64,000 bases of DNA from Meloidogyne chitwoodi (lineage: Eukaryota > Nematoda > Chromadorea > Rhabditida > Meloidogynidae): positions 1,426,001-1,490,000 of the forward strand of contig JACZZP010000008.1 in the NCBI GenBank assembly GCA_015183035.1. The letters run 5' to 3'. A program made the translations under genes and the position numbers. Positions 46,741 to 58,125 of this stretch are shown one piece after another (positions within the stretch are counted from its first letter, which is position 1; each line of letters opens with the position of its first letter). The notes below the pieces were generated by a model that made no database searches, was not told the DNA's origin, and saw only the letters and a program-made list of their open reading frames with translations.

Positions 46741-49571
46741 TTATTCTTCTTCATTATTATTTTCTTGTTTATTATTATTATTTCCATTATTATCAGAAAG
46801 AAGATAATCTTCAACAATTGCTGAAAAACGGTCCATATCTAATTGATCAGCTGAAGAATCTCCTAAAAGTTCTCTAAATACAAATTCAGCCAATTCACGA
46901 GAAAAACCACCAATTTCTTTTGCTACATACTTAAAAATAATAATTATTAAATAAATTTAAAATTAAAAAATTAACCATAAATTCATTTTCTGATATTAAA
47001 CCATTATTATCTTGATCAAAAACCTAAAATTAAAAAATAATAATTAATTTATTAATTCTTTTTTTACTTCAAAACATTGACGAACAACTTCATCATTTGT
47101 TGGCCTTTGACGAAAACCACCTTGTTTTTCAGCTGTTTTCATACATTGACAAAATTCTGGAAAATCAATTTCACCATTTCCATCTTCATCTACCTTTATT
47201 TTTTTAATTAAATAAATATTTTTATTTAATTTATTTTACTTCTTTAATTAAATTTTCAATTTCTACATCATCTGCTTCTAAACCAATCTTTTTTTAAATA
47301 ATTAATTAAAAATATTTAAATTAATAATTATTTACTCTTAACATTGCTCCTTTTAATTCTTCTCTTCCAATAGCTCCACTACCATCTGTATCAAACATTT
47401 TAAATAATTGTTGATATTCCTTTTAATTTTATTTTATTAATTATTTTATATTAATAAACTTTTAATTCTCCTTTAGTATATAATCTTTCAAGCATTTGTT
47501 GTTGTTGTCTAATAGCAGAATGTGGTGGTCTAGCACTGTCCCATCCACCAATTAAATGACTACCTCTACGATTAGAAGAATTACTTCCAACACCCCAACG
47601 TTGATGAAAAACAGAAGAAACAGCAGCTGCACGGCTACTACTTAATGCTGATGATGAATTTGGTGTTGGCTTAATATTATTTATTATTTTAAAATAAATA
47701 TAATTTAAAATACTTGTTGTTGTTCATTATTATTATTACCACTAATTGCCATTTGTATACCAGAATGTGAAGCATTAGAATGTGCCATTGCAGGAAGAGC
47801 ACTTACACGACCAATTTTCTTGAATTCATAGGCAGTTAACATTTTTTATAAAATTTTATTTAAAAAAATATTTTTGAGGACCTTAAATGCTCTTAATGGT
47901 AAACGTTGTTGATTATTTTGAATATTTTGATTATTATCACGTTTATCTAAATAATTATTATATTTTTTTATTTAATTCAAATTATATTTATAATTAACCA
48001 AAAATATAGGAATATAATTTAAAAAGATAATAAAAATATATAAATAAAATGTTCGTGTTTAAATATAAAAATACTTAAAAAATTTTTATTATATAAAATA
48101 AAGCTATTATATTTATTTATATTTATATTTAAATAGCGTGATAAAACTCAATTTGGCAACTTATAATTAATAAAATAATGTTATTCTGAAAATATTTAAA
48201 TAAAAATAGGTAATAATTATTTAAAACATTATTCTAATAATTAAATTAAATTAAAAATTACCAGCATTTGGTAAAAAAGAAACACGTGACTGTCCACTAT
48301 GTCTTCGATTAGCAGAATCCATTGAAGTTGATTGACTAATACCACCAATTGTTGTTAATCCGTTTGGAGAAAGACTTAAAGAAGGACGAAGTGTATTATC
48401 AGAAAATTGTCTTCTAGTTTGACGATGATGACTAAAAAAGAAAAATTAAAGAAATTTTTATTCAAATATTTTTAGACATCTAATTAATTTTAGGATTAAC
48501 TAAGTGTAATATTCAAAATAATAAATTAATTATAAAAATATTATTATTAAAATATATAATTATTTTTTAAATTTAATTTATCATTTATCTAATTTTTGGT
48601 CAAAATAATATGTACATAAGTATTATTTTATAAAATTATTAGTTGCCAAGGAAAAGAAAAAACAAGAAACCAATAGAGACAAATAATTATTAAATAAATA
48701 ATAAATAAAAATATATATAAATATAAATATTATTATTACCTAACAAATAAATATTTAAAAAAGTAAAGCTCTGTATTGTTTAATTTAACAAATATAATAA
48801 ATTGGAACAAATTCCTTTATTTTATTTTTAAATTAATTCTATTGTATTAATTTTAAAAAAACCAAAATATTTAATTAATTTTAATTAAATTATTTTAAAA
48901 AAGGAAAGAGAGTATATTTATTAGAAAAATAAATAATTGTTAGCATTTTTACTTTAACATTTTAATTTGTATTAAATAAAGAAAAAGCACCTGTTATTTA
49001 ATTAAAATAAAATTATTTATTATGAAAATTAAAATTGAAGGTGGATAATAATAATTAAAAGTGAGTGCTTGTAAATAAAAGTAGAAAAAAATTATTTTAG
49101 TCTTTTTTTAGAGTTTTACAAATAGGTATATTAATTTATTTTTTTTAAAGTTAATAAAGATTATCTCTTTAATTTATCGCAGTAATAATAAAGAGGAAAT
49201 ATGTAAATATTTATTTAGAATATATCAAGTGTGTAAATTTAATTTTTAATAAACTAAATAAAAATATTTTTATCAAACCCAAATATTGCTGAACGTAAAG
49301 AAGGACCTCCTCCTCCTCCAATTATATTATTATTAACAATAATAGGTTTAACATTATTATTTAATATTAATTGTTGTTTTTGATTTGAATTTCTAATAGA
49401 TTCTTCACCAGCACTAGGGCTTGGTTCTCTACTAGATTCTGCTGGACTTGTAAATTCAAATTGAGGAAGAGGAGTTGAAGGAGATAAAGAAGAAATTGTA
49501 TTTCCAATTGAAGATGATGAAATAATTTTTGATTTATTAGGATATTTAAGTGTTGAAGATGTTAATTCCAT
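46741..49571 (-). CDS. EF-hand calcium-binding protein with long disordered N-terminus
   Basis: Start at 49569-49571: MELTSSTLKYPNKSKIISSS, a Ser/Asn/Pro-rich tail. It is joined in phase (IFG-GTTTGA donor, TTTTAG acceptor near 48434) to HHRQTRRQFSDNTLRPSLSL and SMDSANRRHSGQSRVSFLP, which include RRHS/RRQFS-type basic phosphorylation-like sites. Then MLERLYTKGELKEYQQLFKM with EF-hand 1 DTDGSGAIGREE, EF-hand 2 DEDGNGEIDFPE, EF-hand 3 DQDNNGLISENE and a degenerate fourth (LGDSSADQLDMDRF, lacking the usual ligands). It ends with an Asn/Glu-rich tail at 46741-46743. The core resembles calmodulin/troponin C; the first three loops have all ligands. About 400 residues. A calmodulin-related sensor; partner unknown. 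Confidence 0.8.
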
Positions 49572-50484
49572 TTTTTTTAATTTAATTAAAAAATTTATAA
49601 TATTTTAAAAAAGGAAATCATATGTAGCTTTATTTTAGAAAAAAATAATACAAAAAAAATTGAATAATAAAATTTTAATTTTAAAAATGAGTAACATTAA
49701 AAAAACTTTTTAGAGCTATATAACAATTAGATAATATATTTAAAAGGAAAAATTATTACTTTGAGGACTTTTTCTTTTCTCTTCTTATAATGTATTATTT
49801 AAACATTCTCTGACTGCTATAATACACCTTCAATAAATCCTCTTAAAAGGATGAAGTCGTTTCCAAAGAGATAATTTTTAAATGAAAAAGAATTTCAATT
49901 TAGTAGTGAATATTATTTATTAATGAGAGATAATTATTTATTACTAAAAGAATATTTAATGAAGAAATTTAAAAATTAATCCTCAAATGAATTAATTAAA
50001 CTTTTAATTTAAATTATTATAAATCAATTAAATTGAAGGTCTAATTTAATTATTTCTACAATAAATCCGTTAAAAAATTAACTTATTACAAAAAAGAAAA
50101 GCTTTAAAAAAAGTTATTAATTTTCAATTAAATCAACATTAAGTAAATATATATATTTAATATATTATTTATATAGGAATATAATATATTTACAAAAATT
50201 ATAAGATATATTGAAAGGCAATAATAAGATAATAATGAAGATATTTTTGTCCAAGAACTTTTCTTTAAGTAGATTGAGCATAAAGATAAAACATTCTAAA
50301 TTTTAAAAATATTTTATTACTTTAATTAATACAAAATTTAATTTATTACGTTATATTAAAATAATAAATTTGATTAAGCATTTTGCAAAATTTTTCTATT
50401 TTTTATCTTACTTGATGTTTAAAAAATAGTTAAAATAATAATTTTATATGCGTAAATTAAAAATAAACAAACAAACCCTACAAT
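49572..50484. other. Intergenic region between Iwr1-like and EF-hand genes
   Basis: About 910 AT-rich bases. Presumably contains the EF-hand gene promoter. I see no gene or repeat. Confidence 0.4.
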
Positions 50485-51487
50485 TTAATCAAAATCTTCC
50501 TGATCACTGCTGAGATCATAAGCATAAGCTCGATACTTTGGCTTCTCATCGCCATAATGATCTAAAAAATTTTTGATATATTTTAATTGTGCAATTACTT
50601 AAGTACAATATAAATATCATTGAAGCAACAAAAAGTTAAGAAATTTATTTTTTAAATGTTAAAATTTTAAAAATTTATAGAAAAAAATCTATTTAAACAA
50701 CATAATTTTCTATTTTTGTATAAACAGTTTCATTTAGATAAAAATTATTTAAAAAAAATACCAAAATATCCGTCTTCACTTGTAGATTCATTTTCAAATT
50801 CCTTAGCAGCATCCTCATCCGGATAATCATTGGCATAGTATTGTTCATCATTGGAATCTTCATCATCAAAGTCATCAGCTGAATCGCCTGACTCATCATC
50901 ACCTCCATAAAGAAGTTCGATATCATCAGCTTCTTCAATATTATATGAGTTTGCAGAGCACTCTTGTTTAACTTTTCTGATGTCCTAGGTAATTTTAAAC
51001 AAATAGTACAAAAAATATTTTTTATAACTTTTGTTTATTGAAAAAATAACTAAAAAACATCTTATGTTAATTTTCTAGACTAAAATATGAGCATGAAAAT
51101 TACTAAATAAAAATCAAAATAATAACTCAAAAAACTTTATAAAATCCTCATTTAATTATAAAAATTAAAAACCTGTTTATTCTTTTCACTTCCAATATCA
51201 TTCAATTTCATCTTTTTTGTAGATAAAATCAAATTGCCAAAAGGATCCTTTCTTTTACGTCGCTGTTTATTATGTTTAACCTGAGGACGTTCTCCAATAT
51301 GTACAATCATTGATTCAGAACGTTGAGAAGTAGATGGAATTAGGCAAGGTGAGGATGATTTAAAAGATAAATTCAAATATTCATCTGCAAATTCGTCATC
51401 TTGGACTTCCTCTTGAGCAATTGGGGCACGATTTATGTTAATATCAAGCGTTGATTCGATTGTAGTAATATTTTGTTCAATTTCCAT
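50485..51487 (-). CDS. Iwr1 / SLC7A6OS-like protein
   Basis: Iwr1 proteins escort assembled RNA polymerase II into the nucleus. Start at 51485-51487: MEIEQNITTIESTLDINI; a region with FADEYLNLSF and a basic patch HNKQRRKRKDPFGNL follows (nuclear signal-like). Then DIRKVKQECSANSYNIEEAD and the acidic DDFDDEDSNDEQYYANDYPD EDAAKEFENE, which fits the DSNDEnYYxNDYPDE core of the Iwr1 domain (PF08574). The last exon gives DEKPKYRAYAYDLSSDQEDF D, stop 50485-50487. About 200 residues in three or four exons. The first exon is poorly conserved, so the call rests on the YYANDYPDEDxxKEFE block. Confidence 0.72.
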
Positions 51488-51707
51488 TTTACTTATTTAG
51501 TTAAAGCTTCTCTCGTAAATAAAAATTAAAATAATGATTTAAAAAGGTAAAATGAAAAAAAATTTAATCTGTTAGATACATACATAAACTAGCTAAGATC
51601 GACCATTCCTTAAGACCTTTCTTCTTTCTCATTAATTTCTTTTATTCTCTGCATTCCAAACTTTCTCTTACCCTTTTTCTTAGACACATTAAAGCGCGGT
51701 TGGGGTT

Positions 51708-51785
51708 ATTTCAGTACACAATTAGTACTGACATTTCAGTACCGCTATTTCAGTCCCAGTAAAGAGTGGCCATTTCAGTACTATT
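51708..51785. repeat. Short ATTTCAGTAC repeats
   Basis: ATTTCAGTAC or close variants at about 51708, 51732, 51747 and 51771, with a GTACTGA inverse near 51725. Probably a transposon fragment; not identified. Confidence 0.4.
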
Positions 51786-51828
51786 TTAATATTAAAATTA
51801 TAACAAACTCATTCAAATTATTAAAATA

Positions 51829-51852
51829 CTAGCGAAGTTCGCCCTTCGGGCG
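51829..51852 (-). mobile_element. Possible Helitron 3' terminus
   Basis: On the minus strand the order is hairpin CGCCC-GAA-GGGCG (51852-51840), seven bases, then CTAG (51832-51829) followed by T. This is the layout of a Helitron 3' end (short GC hairpin about ten bases before CTRR, insertion before T). If real, the element would extend to higher coordinates and include the tandem arrays. The matching 5' TC end was not found. Confidence 0.35.
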
Positions 51853-52204
51853 TCCTTCTTCCCTACAAAAAAATAAACAAAAATAAAATAACCTAATCAA
51901 TAATCATCAACTAATAAACATTTCCAAAGAACAAAACAAAAACGTGAATAAACATAAACAAACTTAGTAATAAAATAATTGGTCCAAACATTCTTAACCA
52001 AAACAGACATTTACAAACAAAAATACAGAGAAATTAAAACATGATCAAGCATGAGTCAAGTTTTAAGTTCAAGCTGTCGACACTGGCTCCGAAAACCGCG
52101 CCAAAGAATATACAAAAATAAAAAAGAAATAATAAAGGAAGTCGATCTCCTAATTTCCCTGACCTTACATACCACCAACACAGAACCATCACCGTGTCGT
52201 AGCT

Positions 52205-52860
52205 TGTAGACGTTAGCATACTCCTAGAACCTTGGCTCATAGAACTAACGCCTTAGCGTGGCTCCTAAGACACCAGTTTATTGAACAAACGCCTTAGCTT
52301 AGCTCCTAAGACACCAGTTTATTGAACAAACGCCTTAGCTTAGCTCCTAAGACCTAAGTCTCTAGAACCAACGCCGTTAGCGTAGCTCGCCAAACCTTAG
52401 TCTCTAGAACCAACGCCGTTAGCGTAGCTCGCCCAACCTTAATCTCAAGCACCACCGCCGTTAGCGCAGCTCATAGACCGTTGACGTTGCTCGTAGACGT
52501 TGGCGTATCTTGTAGACGTTAGCATACTCCTAGAACCTTGGCTCATAGAACTAACGCCTTAGCGTGGCTCCTAAGACACAAGTTTATTGAACAAACGCCT
52601 TAGCTTAGCTCCTAAGACACCAGTTTATTGAACAAACGCCTTAGCTTAGCTCCTAAGACCTAAGTCTCTAGAACCAACGCCGTTAGCGTAGCTCGCCAAA
52701 CCTTAGTCTCTAGAACCAACGCCGTTAGCGTAGCTCGCCAAACCTTAGTCTCAAGCACCACCGCCGTTAGCGTAGCTCGCAAAACCTTGGCCCATAGAAC
52801 AATCGCCGTTAGTGTAGCTCGTAGACCGTTGACTTGCTCGTAGTCATAGACCGCTGGTAA
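52205..52860. repeat. 306 bp higher-order tandem repeat built of about 41-42 bp units
   Basis: A block starting TGTAGACGTTAGCATACTCC at 52205 repeats at 52511, a period of 306 bases, with only scattered changes. Each block contains 41-42 bp sub-units of two kinds: AACGCCTTAGCTTAGCTCCT and AACGCCGTTAGCGTAGCTCG. The second block decays near 52860. Confidence 0.85.
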
Positions 52861-53135
52861 AATTGCGGTTTATATAGTATCGAACTTTTAAAAACACTAT
52901 AAAAACCCCCATTTCTACTTCCCCTAATTAGTTTACTATAAAAATTCTGACAAACATATAGACTAACTCCTTAATTATATATTATAAAAATATATTTAGT
53001 CATTGACGAAAAGTCCGTTGACTTAAAGGTAATTGACTAAAATTATTGATGAATGGTCCGTCGATAAAAAGTCATGGAGCCTAATTAGAATATCAAATGA
53101 TTTAAGACTCAAATGGTTTTTCACAATTTTTTATA

Positions 53136-53183
53136 GATAAATCTGTGGACAAAATGGTCGATAAATCTGTGGACAAAATGGTC
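53136..53183. repeat. 24 bp tandem duplication
   Basis: GATAAATCTGTGGACAAAAT plus GGTC occurs twice back to back without mismatch. Confidence 0.9.
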
Positions 53184-53551
53184 ATAGCCAGAATTGACAT
53201 TAACCATGGGTTGGTGCAACGACGCTGGCACAGCAATATGTCCCACGGAACTGGATCTGAAAGAATAAGCGAAGATTGAGATTTTAACGAAATGTTTCAT
53301 TTTCACCTTCTTGCGACGCGGTCCCAGCATTAATTTGTCATCGTCTGTGTGTCTGTGTAAATGAAGAGAGCTAACCCAAAGTCAAAGAGGTAGATGAGAT
53401 CTGGCCGCTTGTGGCCTGCAGCGATATTTGCTGGTTGCTATAAAAAACAACAAATTATTTCAAAGAACTAACGCCAACGAAGATAGAAAAATAAAAAAAG
53501 AAATAATATAAGAGGTCGCCCACCCATCATCCCTGGCCTCCCTTACCACCA

Positions 53552-53702
53552 CCAAACGGCGTTACATCAGCCACAACCAAACGGCGTAGCATCATCCACA
53601 ACCAAACGGCGTAGCATCATCCACAACCAAACGGCGTAACATCAGCCACAACCAAACGGCGTTACATCAGCCACAACAAACGGCGTTACATCAGGCACAA
53701 CC
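53552..53702. repeat. 25 bp tandem array, six copies
   Basis: CCAAACGGCGTAGCATCATC plus CACAA and variants (GTTACATCAG, GTAACATCAG) at 53552, 53577, 53602, 53627, 53652 and 53676. The last copy is one base shorter. Confidence 0.9.
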
Positions 53703-54049
53703 ACCACTCAAGAATGAACATTTTAATCATTTGTCATAAAAGGACAAACAAACTGACAAACTATTCTCAATTATATAATTAGATATAATAAAATTTATTA
53801 AAACAAAAAATGACAATCGCAAGCTATTGACCCTACTTCCATTGTCATTGAAAATATAAGCAATATAATAAAGTGACTAAATCCCGAAAAATCCGGCCGG
53901 GTCCGGATTCAAAATTTTTCGATATTTTTTAAATTTATTTTTCGGCATTATGTTAAAAATGTGTAGAATGGCAGAGAAATAAAAAATATCTGTTTTGTAG
54001 CGTAAATAGAAGAAGTAGCGAATTATTTGAAGACTACATAATTATTTAA

Positions 54050-54495
54050 TAAATTATGGCAATCCTTAACAATTGGGGCTCCACTCCAAATATTAGCAGT
54101 GGCATAGTAAAAACGTGTTTTTAGGGGTTATCGAGGTAGCTGATTACGAAGCTGATATCAGTTTTTACTTATCACTAATTTTAAAAATCACAGATTTTAT
54201 CAAGATTTTCGCTCATTTGCTGATTACATGATGGGCATAGTTGGAGCAAAGACGTTAAAATGTTACGTTGTTATAAAAATCGAATAGAAAATTCTTTTGT
54301 ATTAATAAGTTGAGTAATTTGGAAAATATCCATGATAACATCTGTTATTTTTAAAATTAGTGATCAAATGATAAGGATTAGAGATAAGTTCAGATTCGTA
54401 ATCAGCTACCTCGATAACCCCTAAAAACATGTTTTTACTATCTCGCTACGATTATTTGGGGTGGAGCCCCAATTGTTAAGGATTGCCTAAATTAT
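54050..54495. mobile_element. hAT-like MITE, copy 2 (with 8 bp target-site duplication)
   Basis: Element 54058-54487 (430 bp) flanked by perfect 8 bp duplications TAAATTAT at 54050-54057 and 54488-54495. The terminal inverted repeats (GGCAATCCTTAACAATTGGG and onward, 34 bases) differ by a single base. Same family as the element at 24433-24856; no coding capacity. Confidence 0.9.
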
Positions 54496-55169
54496 TGAAT
54501 TAAATTATCATTCTAATCGCAATTAACAATTCATGATATTTATTTATAAACTATGGTTCAGCATAAAATATTTCAAATTGGTCTCTTTGAGAAAACTCTT
54601 TAATTTTAAAGTAAAAGCAAACAGTGACTATCAGAAATAGAACTGTGATTTGAAATGCAAAACTTATAACTTGATAACAAAAATTTTCTAATAAATTTAT
54701 TATAATTTAAATAATTGTTTTATTTTTAGAAATTTAACAGAAAATAAAAAAATAACATTTTTTAAATATATAAATAAATACAAAATTAATGAAGAAAAAA
54801 TAAAAATAAAGTTGTTGATAATGAAAATAATTTCAATCACAAATTTTTGGACTAACAGTTTTTATAAAATATTAAAATAATGTGAGGATTTTTAAGGGCA
54901 CTTTGGAAAAAGTAAAAAAAAGTCTATTGGTTTATTTAAAATATTTAAAAATTTTTCTTAATTTTCTTTTTAAAAATTTATAAATTATACACATATTTTA
55001 AATAAAAACCAAAAGATTAATCAGTCTTTTATGACTAGTAAATATTAATTAGAGAATAACTTATTTTTTATGAACAAAGTTAAAAATATTATTTTAAAAA
55101 ATTTACAAAAATACCCTAAATATTCTACATAATTACAAGTATTTAACAAATAAACTTTAATTAGAATAT

Positions 55170-58125
55170 TTAATAAAAATAGATAAATAAAAAATAATAA
55201 AATAAAAGAATTGTTGTAGATAATATAAAAATAAGCCTATTAACAATTTTATTTACAGATGATGAACTATTTATTCCTGCAATATTTCCATGTCCATCAT
55301 AACCAATAATATAAACTAATTTTTGTGATTCAATCAATGGATCAGGTGAACGAGCTGTTTTTAGTACAGGACGTCGTCTTCTTAAATGTTTTTCTTCTAA
55401 TTCTTTACTTTCTTCAGTTAAATGTAATTTATTAACTGAATTGCCCAATTTATTTATTCTTCCATCCATTAATTCATAAAGTGACGAATCTAAAAAATTT
55501 AATTAAAATATTAAATTAAAAATGTTATTTTACCTTGTTTCTGATTATTTTGTTGTTTTTCTTCTTTTTTAATTTCTTCATTAATATCTTCTCCATCTTC
55601 TCCTTTTTGTTTTTCATTTATTGTAACAGAATTAAGATGATCAGTTAATTCTCTTTGTGAATTAATTAAAACTTTATGTCTTTGTCCTCCATGTTCAAGT
55701 GATAAAATTGCTGGAAAAACTGAATTAATATTCGAAGAAAGAGCTGAAGCTTCAGGAGGGGATATTGTTGTTGTTGTTTTAAAAGAAGGATTAGAACTTG
55801 GAATAATAATTGGTAATAAAAGATTTGCCAAATCTATCCATTCATCAGCAGGCCTAAAAAATGTTTAATTTAAAAATTCTTTTAAAAATAAATTTCTAAA
55901 AAAACCTATTTAAAGGGCCAATATTCGAAGATGATGGGAGAACAATTATGCGTAATCTAAGACCTTCAGTACGACATAATCCACCACTTTTTTGAGCTGT
56001 ACCATTAGGAAAACCACTAGAAGTAGCTAAAATAAAATTATATTATTATTTATTTATTTATTTTTATCCCTTATTTGTCAATTATTTTTATATAAATTAA
56101 CCTAAATATTATTTTCAATAATTCTTATTTTCAAAAAAAAAAGAAATCCTTTGAGACTATTTTCATGGTCAAAATAAATAAATATATATTAAATAAATGT
56201 CTAATCAAATTTATTTATTTATGAGTGAATGCGCATCAAGAATTTTCTAATAAATATGGCCTTTCTTTCTCTCTTTTTTTTTTTTAAATGAACTGTGTTT
56301 CTTTTATTTTAATTAATTTATTCATAAATAGATATATTCTTTTATTATTTAATTATAAATAAATAAATAATTGGTTGTTTATATACCCGTTAATTTAAAT
56401 TAATTAAAACAGAAAAATAAATAAATTATTTAATTAATTAAATATTATTTATTTTTAAATTATAAAAAAAGTATATAAATATTTAAAAGATTAAAAATAA
56501 AATTATATGATGAAAATATAAAAGTAGGATTAACGATATTTAGTAAATAAAAGAAAGGGACAGATGGACAATATTTTAACAAATTACTTAAAAAATATTA
56601 TCTATTTTTATTTTATTAAAAAATATTTAATGATTATTATTTTTTAATTTAAAAATATTTAAAAAAAACTTACAAATAAAAAAATAAGAATTTCCTTCTC
56701 TAAAACTTGGTTTTCCAGGTAAAGGACTATAACGACGAATAATTAATCTAGGATCACTTCCAGAATTTGGACCACAAAATCCAATAGGTGATAAACTATT
56801 TGAATGTTCTAATTCTGGTAAATGACAAAGAATAGCTGATTCTGTAGGAACTAAATAAATAGCTAATTCTTTATTTATTGGACAATTAAATCGAAGAACA
56901 TCTTTTAAATAAACATATTTTGTTAATATTTTTAAATGAAAAATTGAAGAATATTTATTATTATTAATTTGTTGTTGTTGTTTTGTTGTATTTGAACTGA
57001 AAAATAAAATAAAAATTAATTAATTTTCTTTTTTTTTTACTGATTTTTTATTTTATAAAAGAGAATTAAAAATATATTATTAAATTATTTTTATTTTATT
57101 TTTATTTTTTATTTATTTTTTTTATTTAAATATTTCCAATTAAATATTAGTAGCTAGCAATAAATCAAGAGAAAAGAAAAGGCCAAAAATAATAATAATA
57201 AAAAAAGTTATTAGTCACCAATAGCTTTACCAAATGTTATAATATGCTAATTTTTAAGCAGAAGGAAGAAGAAATTATATTATTTTTATTATTTTTTAAA
57301 CAAAAATAAAAAATATATGGCAAAATAGTTTAAAAAAGAATTAATCTTTTTCCTTAAGGGAATTTAAAAAAGAATTGTTGATTGATTTGATATTTATTTA
57401 AAAAAAGAGGGCACAAAAATGACACTTTTTGATAGAATAAAGAAAAAGAATAATGGGAATAAATAAATAAATTTAAAATAAAAAGGTAAATGAGGAGATG
57501 ACCTCTCCCATGTCCTTTTACTTTTTTTAAATAAATAAATAAATATATTTAAGAAGAATGATTGTTTATTTTTTTTAAATAATAAATGCTTCTTCTATTT
57601 TTTATTTTAACTTTTTTAATAAAAATTTTATTTTTTAAACTTGTTTTAATTATTTAAATTATCTTCTAATAATTTAATTTTAAATAATTATTAAAAAATA
57701 CCCTTTAATATTTGTAGTACCTAATGTCCAATCAACATTAATTTCATTTGATTTAATTTTGTTATTATTATTACCATCTGCAACAGAAATAGAAGCAAAA
57801 ATAGATAAAAAGGTGCCAAGTGTGAAAAAAATAAAAATATTTGTTGAATAAAAATTATTAAAATAATAATTTCTTTTCTTTAATCTAAAAATAAAAATTA
57901 AAAAAAAATAAAAAAATAATTATATTTTTACCTATTTATTAATATTAAATTATTATTAAATTGCTTTCTTCTTAATAATATTATTTTATTATTTAAATTA
58001 TTTTCTTCTTTAATTTTTCTTCTTTTTTTATTTAAATTAAAATAAGAAAAAGGTAATAATTCTTTATTATTTAAATTATTATTATTAGATGATTCTGGAT
58101 TATTTTGATTATAATAATATTTCAT
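55170..58125 (-). CDS. Ephrin-like GPI-anchored protein
   Basis: Ephrins are cell-surface ligands for Eph receptors and guide cell migration and epidermal enclosure in nematodes. From the ATG at 58123-58125 there is a basic, Asn-rich stretch, then a hydrophobic segment (TNIFIFFTLGTFLSIFASIS) that could be the true signal sequence or an anchor. The ephrin domain follows: FHLKILTKYVYLKDVLRFNC, PELEHSNSLSPIGFCG, RRYSPLPGKPSFREGNSYFF IS and SGGLCRTEGLRLRIIVLPSS, fitting the family's FxRYSPxxxxxxFxxGxxYYxIS and Cys..Lxxxxx pattern. A long variable, Glu/Gln-rich stalk ends with SSSSVNKIVNRLIFILSTTI LLFYYFLFIYFY, typical of a GPI signal (small residues then a hydrophobic tail). Stop 55170-55172. About six exons. 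The N-terminal start is uncertain; a downstream start would give a cleaner signal peptide. Confidence 0.72.

Larger units (their letters stand above)
51488..55169. other. Repeat island without recognised genes
   Basis: About 3.7 kb. GC content is clearly higher at 51690-51860 and 52030-53720 than in the flanks. It contains ATTTCAGTAC repeats, a possible Helitron end, two tandem arrays, a 24 bp duplication and one complete MITE, each listed separately. Open frames here (for example 52034-52240 and 53121-53330) overlap the repeats and encode nothing recognisable. Confidence 0.6.

Noticed and set aside
52034..53330. Open frames in the repeat island as genes
   Set aside because: They coincide with tandem repeats and give no recognisable protein or splice pattern.
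53552..53702. CRISPR-like array
   Set aside because: Units are contiguous 25 bp tandem copies without spacers, in a eukaryotic setting.
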